Positions 1 through 5,900 are shown, counted from the first letter of the stretch. The stretch: 7,580 bases of DNA from Candidatus Pacearchaeota archaeon (GCA_017609995.1 JAFCCX010000017.1:1-7580), one strand, 5' to 3'. Numbers and translations: made by a program. The notes: a model not told the origin generated them from the sequence alone.

Positions 1-33
1 AAAACAAGGTACGGGAAGGTTTATAAAATTTAG
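1..33 (+). CDS. Possible C-terminal tail of an upstream gene (partial)
   Basis: Reading from base 1, the first frame gives KTRYGKVYKI and then a TAG at 31-33. This basic, tyrosine-rich tail could be the end of a plus-strand gene starting outside the window. It is only ten codons, so it cannot be told from chance. A TTTATAAA at 20-27 inside it could also be a promoter element rather than coding sequence. Confidence 0.2.
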   Translation, partial: KTRYGKVYKI

Positions 34-51
34 TATGCCGCAGGCCACAAA

Positions 52-61
52 CATTTTATAA
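52..61 (+). promoter_or_regulatory. TATA-like box of the small gene at 85
   Basis: The stretch CATTTTATAA lies with its centre about 27 bases before the ATG at 85. This is the archaeal TATA-to-start distance, so the transcript would begin at or next to the start codon (leaderless). No Shine-Dalgarno sequence is seen before this ATG, which agrees. Confidence 0.45.
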
Positions 62-84
62 TTCAGATAACTATCGATAATAAA

Positions 85-342
85 ATGGGATGGAATCTTT
101 TGGATAAAATTAAGGACCGTAGGAATCTTAGACGATTAGAATGGTTTGAAGAAGTTGGAACGCAGATGGCTGAAAAAGATGAACGACAACTGGCAAGAGT
201 AATTAAAAGAGCACGACAAGCAAAAAACGCGCAGCAACGGAGACCGTTTTTAAACACCGCAATAAATCTTGTAAATAAAATAGTTGCAGAAAATGCAGAA
301 ATAAGACAGGCACTTGTTTTAGCAGGTCATGTAGCTGAATAA
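85..342 (+). CDS. Small charged helical protein, unknown function
   Basis: This 85-residue protein is not recognised. It has no signal peptide, membrane segment or cysteine motif. The first two thirds (about residues 8-55) are very rich in Arg, Lys and Glu and look helical, with an RRNLRRLEWFEE stretch and a basic RVIKRARQAKNAQQRR stretch. The last third (about 57-82) is a more hydrophobic helix with AINLVNKIVAENAEI. That composition suits a small cytosolic nucleic-acid-binding or adaptor protein, but this is inference. The ATG at 85 is preferred because a TATA-like box sits about 27 bases upstream. The gene ends 37 bases before topA, which appears to have its own promoter. The overlapping minus-strand reading frame is Cys/Phe/Arg-rich and looks like a shadow. 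Confidence 0.65.
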   Translation: MGWNLLDKIKDRRNLRRLEWFEEVGTQMAEKDERQLARVIKRARQAKNAQQRRPFLNTAINLVNKIVAENAEIRQALVLAGHVAE

Positions 343-350
343 TACAAAAT

Positions 351-369
351 CTTTTATCTCTTTTTTTCT
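351..369 (+). promoter_or_regulatory. topA TATA-like box overlapping a T-tract terminator
   Basis: CTTTTAT at 351-357 is centred about 26 bases before the topA ATG at 380, which fits leaderless initiation. A run of seven T follows at 361-367. Archaeal RNA polymerase terminates at U-rich tracts, so the same few bases may both end the upstream small gene and start topA. Confidence 0.45.
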
Positions 370-379
370 ATTCTAGTTT

Positions 380-2356
380 ATGACTCAAGTAATTATTGCT
401 GAAAAGCCAAGTGCTGCAAGGAAACTAGAATCTGCTCTAAAAGGACAAAGAGATGTGATTGTAGTTCCTGCTGTCGGTCATTTGTTTGGATTAAAAGGAA
501 TAAAGCGAGGATACCCTGTTTTTGATGTTGAATGGAAACCAACTTTTGAGATTTCTAAGAGCTCAGCATTTTCTAAGAAGTATTTTCTTGCAATGAAAAA
601 GCTGGTTAAGAAAGCTGATGAATTAATTGTTGCAACAGATTATGATATTGAAGGAGAAGTTATTGGTTTGAATATTGTTCGTTCTCTTTTTGGAAAAAAA
701 GATGCAGAACGAATGAAGTTCTCAACATTAACTGCACATGATTTGCAAAAAGCATATTTTAATCGGTCAAAAACACTTGACTGGGGGCAAGCAAATGCAG
801 GTGAAGCGCGACACCATCTGGATTGGTTTTATGGAATTAATTTATCAAAAGCAGTAATGTCTGCACTTTCAAAAGCAACAAATTCTTTTCAGAAATTAAG
901 TATTGGTCGTGTTCAGGGTCCTGCACTAGCGCTTTTAGCTAAACGTGAATTACAAATTCGTGCTTTTGTTTCAAAACCATATTGGAATATTTTTGCTAAT
1001 TTTAAGTTTGGACAAGCAATTCACAAAGAAAAACAATTCTGGGAACAGAAAAAAGCAAAACAAATATTTGAAAAAGTTAGGGATCAACACGGAACTGTTT
1101 CAAAAATTGAGAAGAGTCTACAACAAATTTTACCACCAGTTCCTTTTGATTTAACTTCGTTACAAATGGAAGCCTGGAGAGTATTTAGAATATCACCAAA
1201 AGCAACTTTAGTCCTTGCTCAAAAACTGTATACTGCGGCTTATATTTCTTACCCAAGAACATCTTCACAAAGACTTCCACCACAAATCGGATATAAGAAA
1301 ATCCTAAATGCATTATCTAGAAATTCAAATTATACAAAACTTGCAAAGTATGTTTTAACAACTTCATTAAAACCAAGACAGGGAGGTAAAATAGACCCAG
1401 CACATCCTGCGATTTATCCAACAGGCGAACTTCCAAAGAAACTAGACCCAGACGAATTTAGAATTTATGACTTAATTGTCAAAAGATTTTTTGCAGTATT
1501 TGGACATGCAGGAGAAAGAGAACTTACTAATTTAGAATTTATAATTGAAGATGAACCGTTTGTAATGAATTTAAGTCGAACAACAAAGAACGGATGGTTA
1601 GATCTATATGCACCTTATTTGAGATATAAAGATGTTAAAATACCTTCGCTGTTAGTTGGAAAAGCATATGCGCAAAAGACAACAATTGAACAAAAAGAAA
1701 CAGAACCACCTGCGAGATATACTCAAGCTTCAATAATTAAAGAACTTGAGAAAAGAAACCTTGGTACAAAAGCAACACGTGCAAACATTATTGATATTCT
1801 TTATCAAAGAGGATATGTTTTTGGTGCACCAATTCAAGTTTCAGATTTAGGTTTGACAATAGTTGATACATTTGAAAAATATTCACCACAAATTGTTTCA
1901 GAAGAGTTAACAAGAAACTTTGAACTGGATTTAGAAAAAATTAGAGCAAATAAAATCAAAAAAGAAACAGTTTTGGATCGTGCAAAAAAGATTGTTACAC
2001 AATTAACAACTGAAATTGATTTACACAAAGAAAAAATTGGAAAAGAATTATCAAAAGCACTTGAAAAAACAAGAGAGGCAGAGCGTAAGAAAAACACTCT
2101 TATGAAATGTCAGAAATGTAACAAAGGTGACTTGCGAGTTCTCTATTCAAGACGAGTTAGAAAAAGATTCTTAGCTTGTTCTGGATATCCTGATTGTAAA
2201 ACAACATTTTCTCTTCCACAAAAAGGAAACCTAACAATGCTAAAAAAGAAATGTGAGAAGTGTGGAGCTAATTTAATCAAAGTAAAAGCTGCAAGAAAAC
2301 GTGCATGGGAGTTATGCATCAATTGCGGAGTTATGATTGAGAACAAACAAGAGTAA
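380..2356 (+). CDS. topA: DNA topoisomerase I, archaeal type IA
   Basis: A type IA topoisomerase relaxes negatively supercoiled DNA by cutting one strand through a 5'-phosphotyrosine link. The 658-residue protein has every expected part. The Toprim domain carries Glu8 in IIAEKPSAA and the metal-binding DxDxE as Asp87, Asp89 and Glu91 in ATDYDIEGE. GRVQGPALALL (about 176-186) and HPAIYPTG (342-349) are typical of the archaeal/topo III branch. The catalytic tyrosine is Tyr291 in ISYPRTSS. LGTKATRA follows near 461-468. The C-terminus has two four-cysteine zinc fingers: Cys577/580/600/606 and Cys625/628/646/649. This layout matches the archaeal TopA family (TIGR01057 type), and the length is normal. 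There is no Shine-Dalgarno; the promoter suggests a leaderless message. The gene looks intact and vertically inherited. Confidence 0.96.
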   Translation: MTQVIIAEKPSAARKLESALKGQRDVIVVPAVGHLFGLKGIKRGYPVFDVEWKPTFEISKSSAFSKKYFLAMKKLVKKADELIVATDYDIEGEVIGLNIVRSLFGKKDAERMKFSTLTAHDLQKAYFNRSKTLDWGQANAGEARHHLDWFYGINLSKAVMSALSKATNSFQKLSIGRVQGPALALLAKRELQIRAFVSKPYWNIFANFKFGQAIHKEKQFWEQKKAKQIFEKVRDQHGTVSKIEKSLQQILPPVPFDLTSLQMEAWRVFRISPKATLVLAQKLYTAAYISYPRTSSQRLPPQIGYKKILNALSRNSNYTKLAKYVLTTSLKPRQGGKIDPAHPAIYPTGELPKKLDPDEFRIYDLIVKRFFAVFGHAGERELTNLEFIIEDEPFVMNLSRTTKNGWLDLYAPYLRYKDVKIPSLLVGKAYAQKTTIEQKETEPPARYTQASIIKELEKRNLGTKATRANIIDILYQRGYVFGAPIQVSDLGLTIVDTFEKYSPQIVSEELTRNFELDLEKIRANKIKKETVLDRAKKIVTQLTTEIDLHKEKIGKELSKALEKTREAERKKNTLMKCQKCNKGDLRVLYSRRVRKRFLACSGYPDCKTTFSLPQKGNLTMLKKKCEKCGANLIKVKAARKRAWELCINCGVMIENKQE

Positions 2357-2361
2357 ACAAA

Positions 2362-2370
2362 TGTTTTTAT
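2362..2370 (+). promoter_or_regulatory. TATA-like box of the LOG-family gene
   Basis: TGTTTTTAT ends 23 bases before the ATG at 2393, exactly the spacing of the corresponding box before topA. The T-run inside it could also serve as the U-tract terminator of topA, whose stop is at 2354-2356. Confidence 0.45.
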
Positions 2371-2392
2371 TTCATATTCTGTAAATTAGTTT

Positions 2393-2932
2393 ATGACTTA
2401 TAAAATCGGTGTTATTGGTTCTGCAGGTGGTCGTGATTTAGAACATTGTGTAGAACAAGCTCGAGAAGTTGGAAGAATTATTGCAGAAAAAGGTTCAATT
2501 GTATGTACTGGTGCATGTCCTGGTTTACCAAACGAAGCTCTTTTAGCTGCTCAAGAGAATGGCGGAATGACTATTGGTTTTTCTCCAGCTGGAAGTGAGG
2601 CAGAGCATGTTAACAATTTTCATTTTCCACTTGATGCCGAAATTATGATATATACTGGTTTTGGATTAAAAGGAAGAAATGTAATTAATATTCGAAGTTG
2701 CGATGCAGTAATTGCTGTGGCAGGTAGAATTGGAACACTAAATGAATTAACTATTGCGTATGATGAAAGAAAAGTAATTGGACTTGTAAATAGAACTCAT
2801 GGTATATCTGAATTCCAAAGAATTTTTACAGAATCAGAGAAAAAAGGCGGTCATGTAATTGCAGATTTATCAGCAGGTTATGTTACAACTGAAGTTATAA
2901 AATATCTAGACATATTAGCTTTGAGTCCATAA
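2393..2932 (+). CDS. LOG/SLOG-family protein, TIGR00725-like
   Basis: This 179-residue protein has the Rossmann-like fold signature of the LOG (Lonely Guy) group. Members, often misnamed lysine decarboxylases, hydrolyse nucleoside 5'-monophosphates to free base and ribose 5-phosphate. What can be seen: an N-terminal strand IGVIGSAGG (5-13), CTGACPGLPNEAL (38-50) matching the family's first glycine loop, KGRN (93-96) at the place of the conserved Arg, and AGRIGTLNE (110-118) matching the PGGxGTxxE catalytic/phosphate motif with Thr115 and Glu118 kept. That motif starts AGR instead of PGG, as in the TIGR00725 branch, whose substrate is not established. The start is leaderless (TATA-like box about 26 bases upstream, no Shine-Dalgarno). 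The next gene is pyrF, so a nucleotide-related role is plausible, but the substrate cannot be read from sequence. Confidence 0.82.
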   Translation: MTYKIGVIGSAGGRDLEHCVEQAREVGRIIAEKGSIVCTGACPGLPNEALLAAQENGGMTIGFSPAGSEAEHVNNFHFPLDAEIMIYTGFGLKGRNVINIRSCDAVIAVAGRIGTLNELTIAYDERKVIGLVNRTHGISEFQRIFTESEKKGGHVIADLSAGYVTTEVIKYLDILALSP

Positions 2933-2934
2933 AT

Positions 2935-2942
2935 CTTTATTA
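2935..2942 (+). promoter_or_regulatory. TATA-like box of the pyrF-pyrE operon
   Basis: CTTTATTA is centred about 37 bases before the pyrF ATG. With the usual 25-base offset, transcription would start near 2963, leaving a short leader that just contains the ribosome binding site at 2965-2970. Confidence 0.4.
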
Positions 2943-2964
2943 ATCTCTGAAAGTACATTATTTC

Positions 2965-2970
2965 GGTGAT
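2965..2970 (+). promoter_or_regulatory. Ribosome binding site that fixes the pyrF start
   Basis: GGTGAT is a six-base match to the archaeal Shine-Dalgarno GGAGGTGATC and lies four bases before the ATG at 2975. The in-frame GTG at 2966 is part of this site, so it is unlikely to be the start codon. Confidence 0.65.
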
Positions 2971-2974
2971 ATTT

Positions 2975-3886
2975 ATGGATGATTTTACTCAAGCAAGGCT
3001 AGAAACGCCTTTTAATGAACGAGCAGAGATGGCTGAAAATCCTGCTGCAAGAGATCTTTTTATGTTAATGCATGAGAAAAAAACAAATCTTGCACTAGCA
3101 GCAGATTTCTATGGAATACAGAAACTGCTAGGTGTAATTGATGCAATTGGTCCTGAAATCGCACTTCTAAAAACACACATGGATTTAATGGATTATGGTT
3201 TGCGAAATGAAAAAGGTGAACTTACTGGAGAAGTAATGCCTTTTGATGAGGCAATATCTGCGTTAGAACAAGCCGCCGAAGATCATAACTTCATGATTTT
3301 TGAAGACCGAAAATTTGTAGATATTGGTGGTGTTGTAAAACGACAATATACTGGCGGACACTTCCGTATTGTTGAATGGGCACATTTTGTTAATGCATAT
3401 GGTTTAGCTGGTCCAGGAACAATTAAAGGATTACGAGAAGGTGCAGACGAATATTTAGCTAAACATCCTGACGAAGTAAGAGGATTAATTATGCTACCAT
3501 ATATGACTCCCGAAGGTAATTTAACAACACACGAGTTTGCACAAGGAACAATGGATATGGGGCTTAAACATCCAGAATTTGTAATGGGATGGATTGGTAC
3601 AGGTAATCCTGTAGAAAAATTACAACATGAAATGCAAGTAAGTCCGTTGGGAATAATAACCGCTACACCTGGATGTAAACTTCCTGCTAACGAAGTAGTT
3701 GAAAATGAAAGACTTGGACAAGTATATACTGATCCAAAATTCTTAGTTGAAAATGGAGCAGATGTTATGATTGTAGGTAGTGGAATTTACAAAAAAGAAA
3801 CTCCTGCAGATCAAGTTGCAGCTGCACAAATATATAGAAACGCTGGACAGGAAGCATTAGCTCGACGAGTAGCAGAGGTGGCATAA
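2975..3886 (+). CDS. pyrF: Orotidine 5'-phosphate decarboxylase, Ura3-like
   Basis: The enzyme decarboxylates OMP to UMP, the last step of de novo pyrimidine synthesis, in the cytosol. From the ATG at 2975 the product is 303 residues. It resembles the eukaryotic (yeast Ura3/human UMPS) branch more than the short archaeal form. LALAAD (39-44), LLKTHMDL (64-71), the signature FEDRKFVDIGG (109-119), EWAHFVNAYG (134-143) and ATPGCKL (229-235) line up with Ura3. The catalytic tetrad is complete: Lys66, Asp111, Lys113 and Asp116, with Asp44 also present. Gln249 and Tyr251, which grip the phosphate, are kept. The third phosphate residue, Arg235 of yeast in VGRG, is Ser269 here (VGSG). The N-terminus is about 30 residues longer than usual. 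The gene is coupled to the pyrE-like gene one base downstream. Family assignment is firm; full normal activity is less certain. Confidence 0.93.
   Translation: MDDFTQARLETPFNERAEMAENPAARDLFMLMHEKKTNLALAADFYGIQKLLGVIDAIGPEIALLKTHMDLMDYGLRNEKGELTGEVMPFDEAISALEQAAEDHNFMIFEDRKFVDIGGVVKRQYTGGHFRIVEWAHFVNAYGLAGPGTIKGLREGADEYLAKHPDEVRGLIMLPYMTPEGNLTTHEFAQGTMDMGLKHPEFVMGWIGTGNPVEKLQHEMQVSPLGIITATPGCKLPANEVVENERLGQVYTDPKFLVENGADVMIVGSGIYKKETPADQVAAAQIYRNAGQEALARRVAEVA
3875..3880 (+). promoter_or_regulatory. Ribosome binding site of the pyrE-like gene
   Basis: GAGGTG, inside the last codons of pyrF, is followed by seven bases and then the ATG at 3888. It is the strongest Shine-Dalgarno in the window and supports coupled translation of pyrF and pyrE from one message. 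Confidence 0.7.
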
Positions 3887-3887
3887 A

Positions 3888-4643
3888 ATGACAGCTATAG
3901 ATGATGTTTGTCAAGCAATCTATGATTGTGAAATAACTAGACCAGACGGTAGTATTGCAAGAGCATTTTGGTTTGATAAAATTATTCTTACATCTGGAAA
4001 AGTTTCAATTATGTATGCAGATCATAGAACCTTGTCTTCTGATCCACATGCTGCGAGCTTGATTCTCGATCAAATGGAAAGATTAGTTGCCGGACAAGTT
4101 CCGAAAGCTGAATTTATTGTTTCTTCTGCAGAAGCAGGTGTTTATTGGGGTTCAATTATTGCAGATAGGCTAAACCTTGGTTTTGCATATTGGAGTAAAA
4201 AAGGTAAAATTGCAGGAGCAATACCTACAGGCCGAGATGTTTTTGCTATTGATGATTTAAACACAACATTTGGAACTGTAAGAAAAGTAGTAGACGGCGT
4301 TCGAGACTATGGAAGCACAATTTCAAGAGTGGCTGTTAGTATTGATCGTGGAGAATATACACCCGATAATCTTGAATGGTTCAATCAAGCAGATGTTGAT
4401 TTCGATTCTGTGGTTAAAGGACAACAATTAATTGAACATGGTTTAAATAACAATTTAATTTCTGAAGAAGATCTTGCAATGGTTGAAAAATACCAAGAAA
4501 ATGAAGATGAATGTGCAATTGATATTATCACAGAAAATGCAGAATGGTTTAGAACACACGACCGTTTATCAAAAGCCAAAGCATTTTACACACATAATGA
4601 TCCAGTACTAGAAGTAATCGATGATGTGTTAGCTAAATCATAA
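3888..4643 (+). CDS. pyrE: Divergent orotate phosphoribosyltransferase-like protein
   Basis: OPRT joins orotate and PRPP to give OMP, the substrate of PyrF. The 251-residue protein shows the type I PRTase outline. TSGKVSIMYADHRTLSSDP (35-53) matches the OPRT N-terminal signature. A strand and turn, FIVSSAEAG (77-84), fall where OPRT has its glycine loop. FAIDDLNTTFGTV (119-131) is a variant PRPP motif with Asp122-Asp123 and the Thr-Thr kept. The flexible catalytic loop, normally with two Lys and a His before a Gly-rich stretch, is reduced to about SKKGKIAGAIPTG (103-115) without His. Beyond residue 155 there is an acidic extension of about 95 residues absent from usual OPRTs (about 170-215 residues). 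It directly follows pyrF with one base between them, and its end overlaps radB by 11 bases. Its fold and context support OPRT, but the substrate may differ. Confidence 0.78.
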   Translation: MTAIDDVCQAIYDCEITRPDGSIARAFWFDKIILTSGKVSIMYADHRTLSSDPHAASLILDQMERLVAGQVPKAEFIVSSAEAGVYWGSIIADRLNLGFAYWSKKGKIAGAIPTGRDVFAIDDLNTTFGTVRKVVDGVRDYGSTISRVAVSIDRGEYTPDNLEWFNQADVDFDSVVKGQQLIEHGLNNNLISEEDLAMVEKYQENEDECAIDIITENAEWFRTHDRLSKAKAFYTHNDPVLEVIDDVLAKS

Positions 4644-5343
4644 ATTTTCTTTTTTCTTTTGGTTTTTCTTCTTCTTCAATTCCAGCTGAAACTATCCTGA
4701 AATAGTTTTTCTTACCTTCTGGAATTGATCTGTGTTTAATTAACTCAATATTTCTAAGTCTTAAACCAGCTTTACTTAATTTTAAAATACATTTACTCCA
4801 GTATTTTAATATGTCTCCGCCTACTGGTTTTACTTCATGCGGCTCATCAAATTTAGAATAAACTTGATTTGTTACAAGAATTGGAATATTATTTTTTCTT
4901 GCTAAAGAAGATAAAATAGAACATTGTTTTGTAAGTTCATGATTTACTTCTTCTGGATTGTCTGGTCGTTCTAATCTGTAAAGCATTGTAAAAGAATCAA
5001 TAACAATTACTTGGATTTTTCCTTCACGAACAGGTTCTCGAATTTCTCTCAAGGCTTTTCCTTGTTCTTCAAATGTTGTTGGTGTTGAAATCTCAATATT
5101 TTTTAGAATATCCAAATCAGGAGCTATTTGTTTAACACGTTCTGCTGAGAATCCACCTTCTGTATCAATATAAGCTACCTTAAGCCCTTTTTTAGCAGCA
5201 GCTAGAGCGAAAATTAAAGCAACATTTGTTTTTCCAGAACCAGATTCACCATAAACTGTGCTAATAACTCCGTGTTCAAAACCACCATTTAACAAATCAT
5301 CAAATACTTTTGAACCGCTAGATAGTCTAGTTACTTTCTCCAT
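4633..5343 (-). CDS. radB: DNA repair and recombination protein RadB
   Basis: RadB is the short archaeal paralogue of RadA/Rad51, lacking the N-terminal helix-hairpin-helix domain. It is thought to assist or modulate recombination rather than form strand-exchange filaments. The 236-residue product is the usual length. It has a Walker A at 32-39 (GESGSGKT), VAYIDTEGGFS (57-66), a Walker B strand VIVIDS (112-117), VTNQV (158-162) and GGDILKYWSK (175-184), all in RecA-core order. The C-terminus ends in a highly charged tail rich in Glu and Lys (about 223-234). The ATG at 5343 starts directly at the RecA core, as in other RadBs. A TATA-like element (TTTAATTAT on the minus strand, 5372-5364) is about 25 bases upstream, with no Shine-Dalgarno, so it is probably leaderless. 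The last 11 bases overlap the pyrE-like gene on the other strand. Confidence 0.94.
   Translation of the reverse strand: MEKVTRLSSGSKVFDDLLNGGFEHGVISTVYGESGSGKTNVALIFALAAAKKGLKVAYIDTEGGFSAERVKQIAPDLDILKNIEISTPTTFEEQGKALREIREPVREGKIQVIVIDSFTMLYRLERPDNPEEVNHELTKQCSILSSLARKNNIPILVTNQVYSKFDEPHEVKPVGGDILKYWSKCILKLSKAGLRLRNIELIKHRSIPEGKKNYFRIVSAGIEEEEKPKEKRKFMI
4645..4676 (+). terminator. T-rich tract downstream of pyrE, inside antisense radB
   Basis: Immediately after the pyrE stop the plus strand has several T-runs (up to six T, broken by C and GG). Archaeal RNA polymerase stops at such U-rich stretches, so this is the probable end of the pyrF-pyrE transcript. The tract is the complement of the Lys/Glu codons of the RadB tail, so one stretch appears to serve both genes. 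There is no hairpin. Confidence 0.45.
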
Positions 5344-5363
5344 AATAAATTGAATATTAGAGG

Positions 5364-5381
5364 ATAATTAAACATTTATAT
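5364..5381. promoter_or_regulatory. Back-to-back TATA-like boxes of radB and the 5402 operon
   Basis: Only 58 bases separate the two divergent start codons (5343 minus, 5402 plus). TTTAATTAT on the minus strand (5372-5364) is about 25 bases from the radB ATG. ATTTATAT on the plus strand (5374-5381) is about 25 bases from the ATG at 5402. Both distances fit leaderless archaeal transcripts. Confidence 0.5.
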
Positions 5382-5397
5382 CATTAAGTTTAATGAT
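5380..5397. repeat. 18-bp palindrome in the divergent promoter
   Basis: ATCATTAA and TTAATGAT form perfect 8-base arms around a 2-base GT centre. The element begins at the end of the plus-strand TATA-like box and ends five bases before the ATG at 5402. This is where a repressor dimer would block the promoter of the downstream operon. It is a candidate operator; the regulator is unknown. Confidence 0.45.
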
Positions 5398-5401
5398 TAA
5401 T

Positions 5402-5680
5402 ATGAGTTACAATCCAATTGAGTTCATATATGAGAATCCAGTTCAATCCAGACTTGTTGCTCTGACAGCTCTGACAGGCGGAGTAGTTTATATATTATAT
5501 CGAATAATAAGAAACAACCAAGAGATTGCTGCAGCATGGGGTAGAACATCTGATAACTGGGGAAAAATGGCAAAAGGATTTGAAGAGATGCGTGAAGACA
5601 GAAATGAACTAGAAAGAAAACTCGAAGAAAACCATCAAAGAGATAAAGAACTTATTAAAGAGCTAAAAAGTAGAGATTAA
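5402..5680 (+). CDS. Small membrane-anchored coiled-coil protein (paralogue A)
   Basis: This 92-residue protein is not recognised. It opens with MSYNPIEFIYENP, then one hydrophobic helix at about 17-36. The remaining half is a charged helix with a regular heptad: Trp46, Trp53, Phe60, Leu74 and Leu88 at one core position, and Thr49, Met56, Met63, Leu70 and Leu84 at the other. It would be a membrane-anchored coiled coil, with orientation unknown. An in-frame ATG nine bases upstream (5393) lies inside the palindrome and only about 16 bases from the TATA-like box. The ATG at 5402, at 25 bases, is therefore preferred. It is the first gene of a plus-strand operon. The next gene begins one base after its stop and encodes a protein with the same EF-YENP head, so the two look like diverged tandem duplicates. 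Confidence 0.75.
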   Translation: MSYNPIEFIYENPVQSRLVALTALTGGVVYILYRIIRNNQEIAAAWGRTSDNWGKMAKGFEEMREDRNELERKLEENHQRDKELIKELKSRD

Positions 5681-5681
5681 A

Positions 5682-5897
5682 ATGGAGTTGTACCAGATTG
5701 TTGAGTTTGCATATGAGAATCCTGATCTAGTTATTCTTGGAGCCGGAGTAACACACATTACTATTTGTGGATTAAAAATGACTAGCGCACTGGGAGAAAT
5801 TACAAAAACACTAAGAAGGATGACAACATCATTAGATGATATTTTTCCATATAAACAAACAGATAATAATATTTATAAAGAGGAAAATGGAGACTAA
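5682..5897 (+). CDS. Small membrane-anchored coiled-coil protein (paralogue B)
   Basis: This 71-residue product is not recognised. Its head, IVEFAYENP (6-14), matches IEFIYENP of the preceding protein. A hydrophobic helix at about 15-31 follows. After it comes a short amphipathic helix with a perfect 4-3 spacing of hydrophobic residues: Met33, Leu37, Ile40, Leu44, Met47, Leu51 and Ile54. The tail (56-71) is polar and Asn-rich, probably disordered. It lies one base after the stop of paralogue A and three bases before the next gene, so it is surely co-transcribed, and its translation may be coupled because no clear Shine-Dalgarno is seen. A role as partner of paralogue A in a membrane coiled-coil assembly is inference. 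Confidence 0.7.
   Translation: MELYQIVEFAYENPDLVILGAGVTHITICGLKMTSALGEITKTLRRMTTSLDDIFPYKQTDNNIYKEENGD
5889..5892 (+). promoter_or_regulatory. Ribosome binding site of the gene at 5901
   Basis: GGAG, within the last codons of paralogue B, is eight bases before the ATG at 5901. This is good archaeal Shine-Dalgarno spacing and supports that start. Confidence 0.5.
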
Positions 5898-5900
5898 ATT

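Noticed and set aside
1..55. Minus-strand frame open to the left edge from an ATG at 55
   Set aside because: Only 18 codons are visible, no promoter or family signal is seen, and it overlaps the probable promoter of the gene at 85.
63..257. Minus-strand open frame opposite the small gene at 85
   Set aside because: Its Cys/Arg/Phe/Ser-rich product looks like the complement of the charged plus-strand protein, and it has no promoter or ribosome site.
945..1154. Plus-strand open frame inside topA
   Set aside because: It lies wholly within the well-conserved topA frame and its Lys/Asn/Phe-rich product is what a shifted AT-rich frame gives.
1834..2346. Two minus-strand open frames opposite the topA C-terminal region
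   Set aside because: Both are antisense to clear topoisomerase sequence, including the zinc fingers, with Phe/Ser-rich products typical of shadows.
2966..2968. GTG as start codon of pyrF
   Set aside because: The GTG is part of the GGTGAT ribosome binding site; the ATG at 2975 is at proper spacing.
4385..4579. Minus-strand open frame inside the pyrE-like gene
   Set aside because: It is Ser-rich, without initiation signals, and lies opposite the acidic C-terminal extension that reads continuously in the pyrE frame.
5393..5395. ATG at 5393 as start of paralogue A
   Set aside because: It is only about 16 bases from the TATA-like box and lies in the palindrome; the ATG at 5402 fits leaderless spacing.
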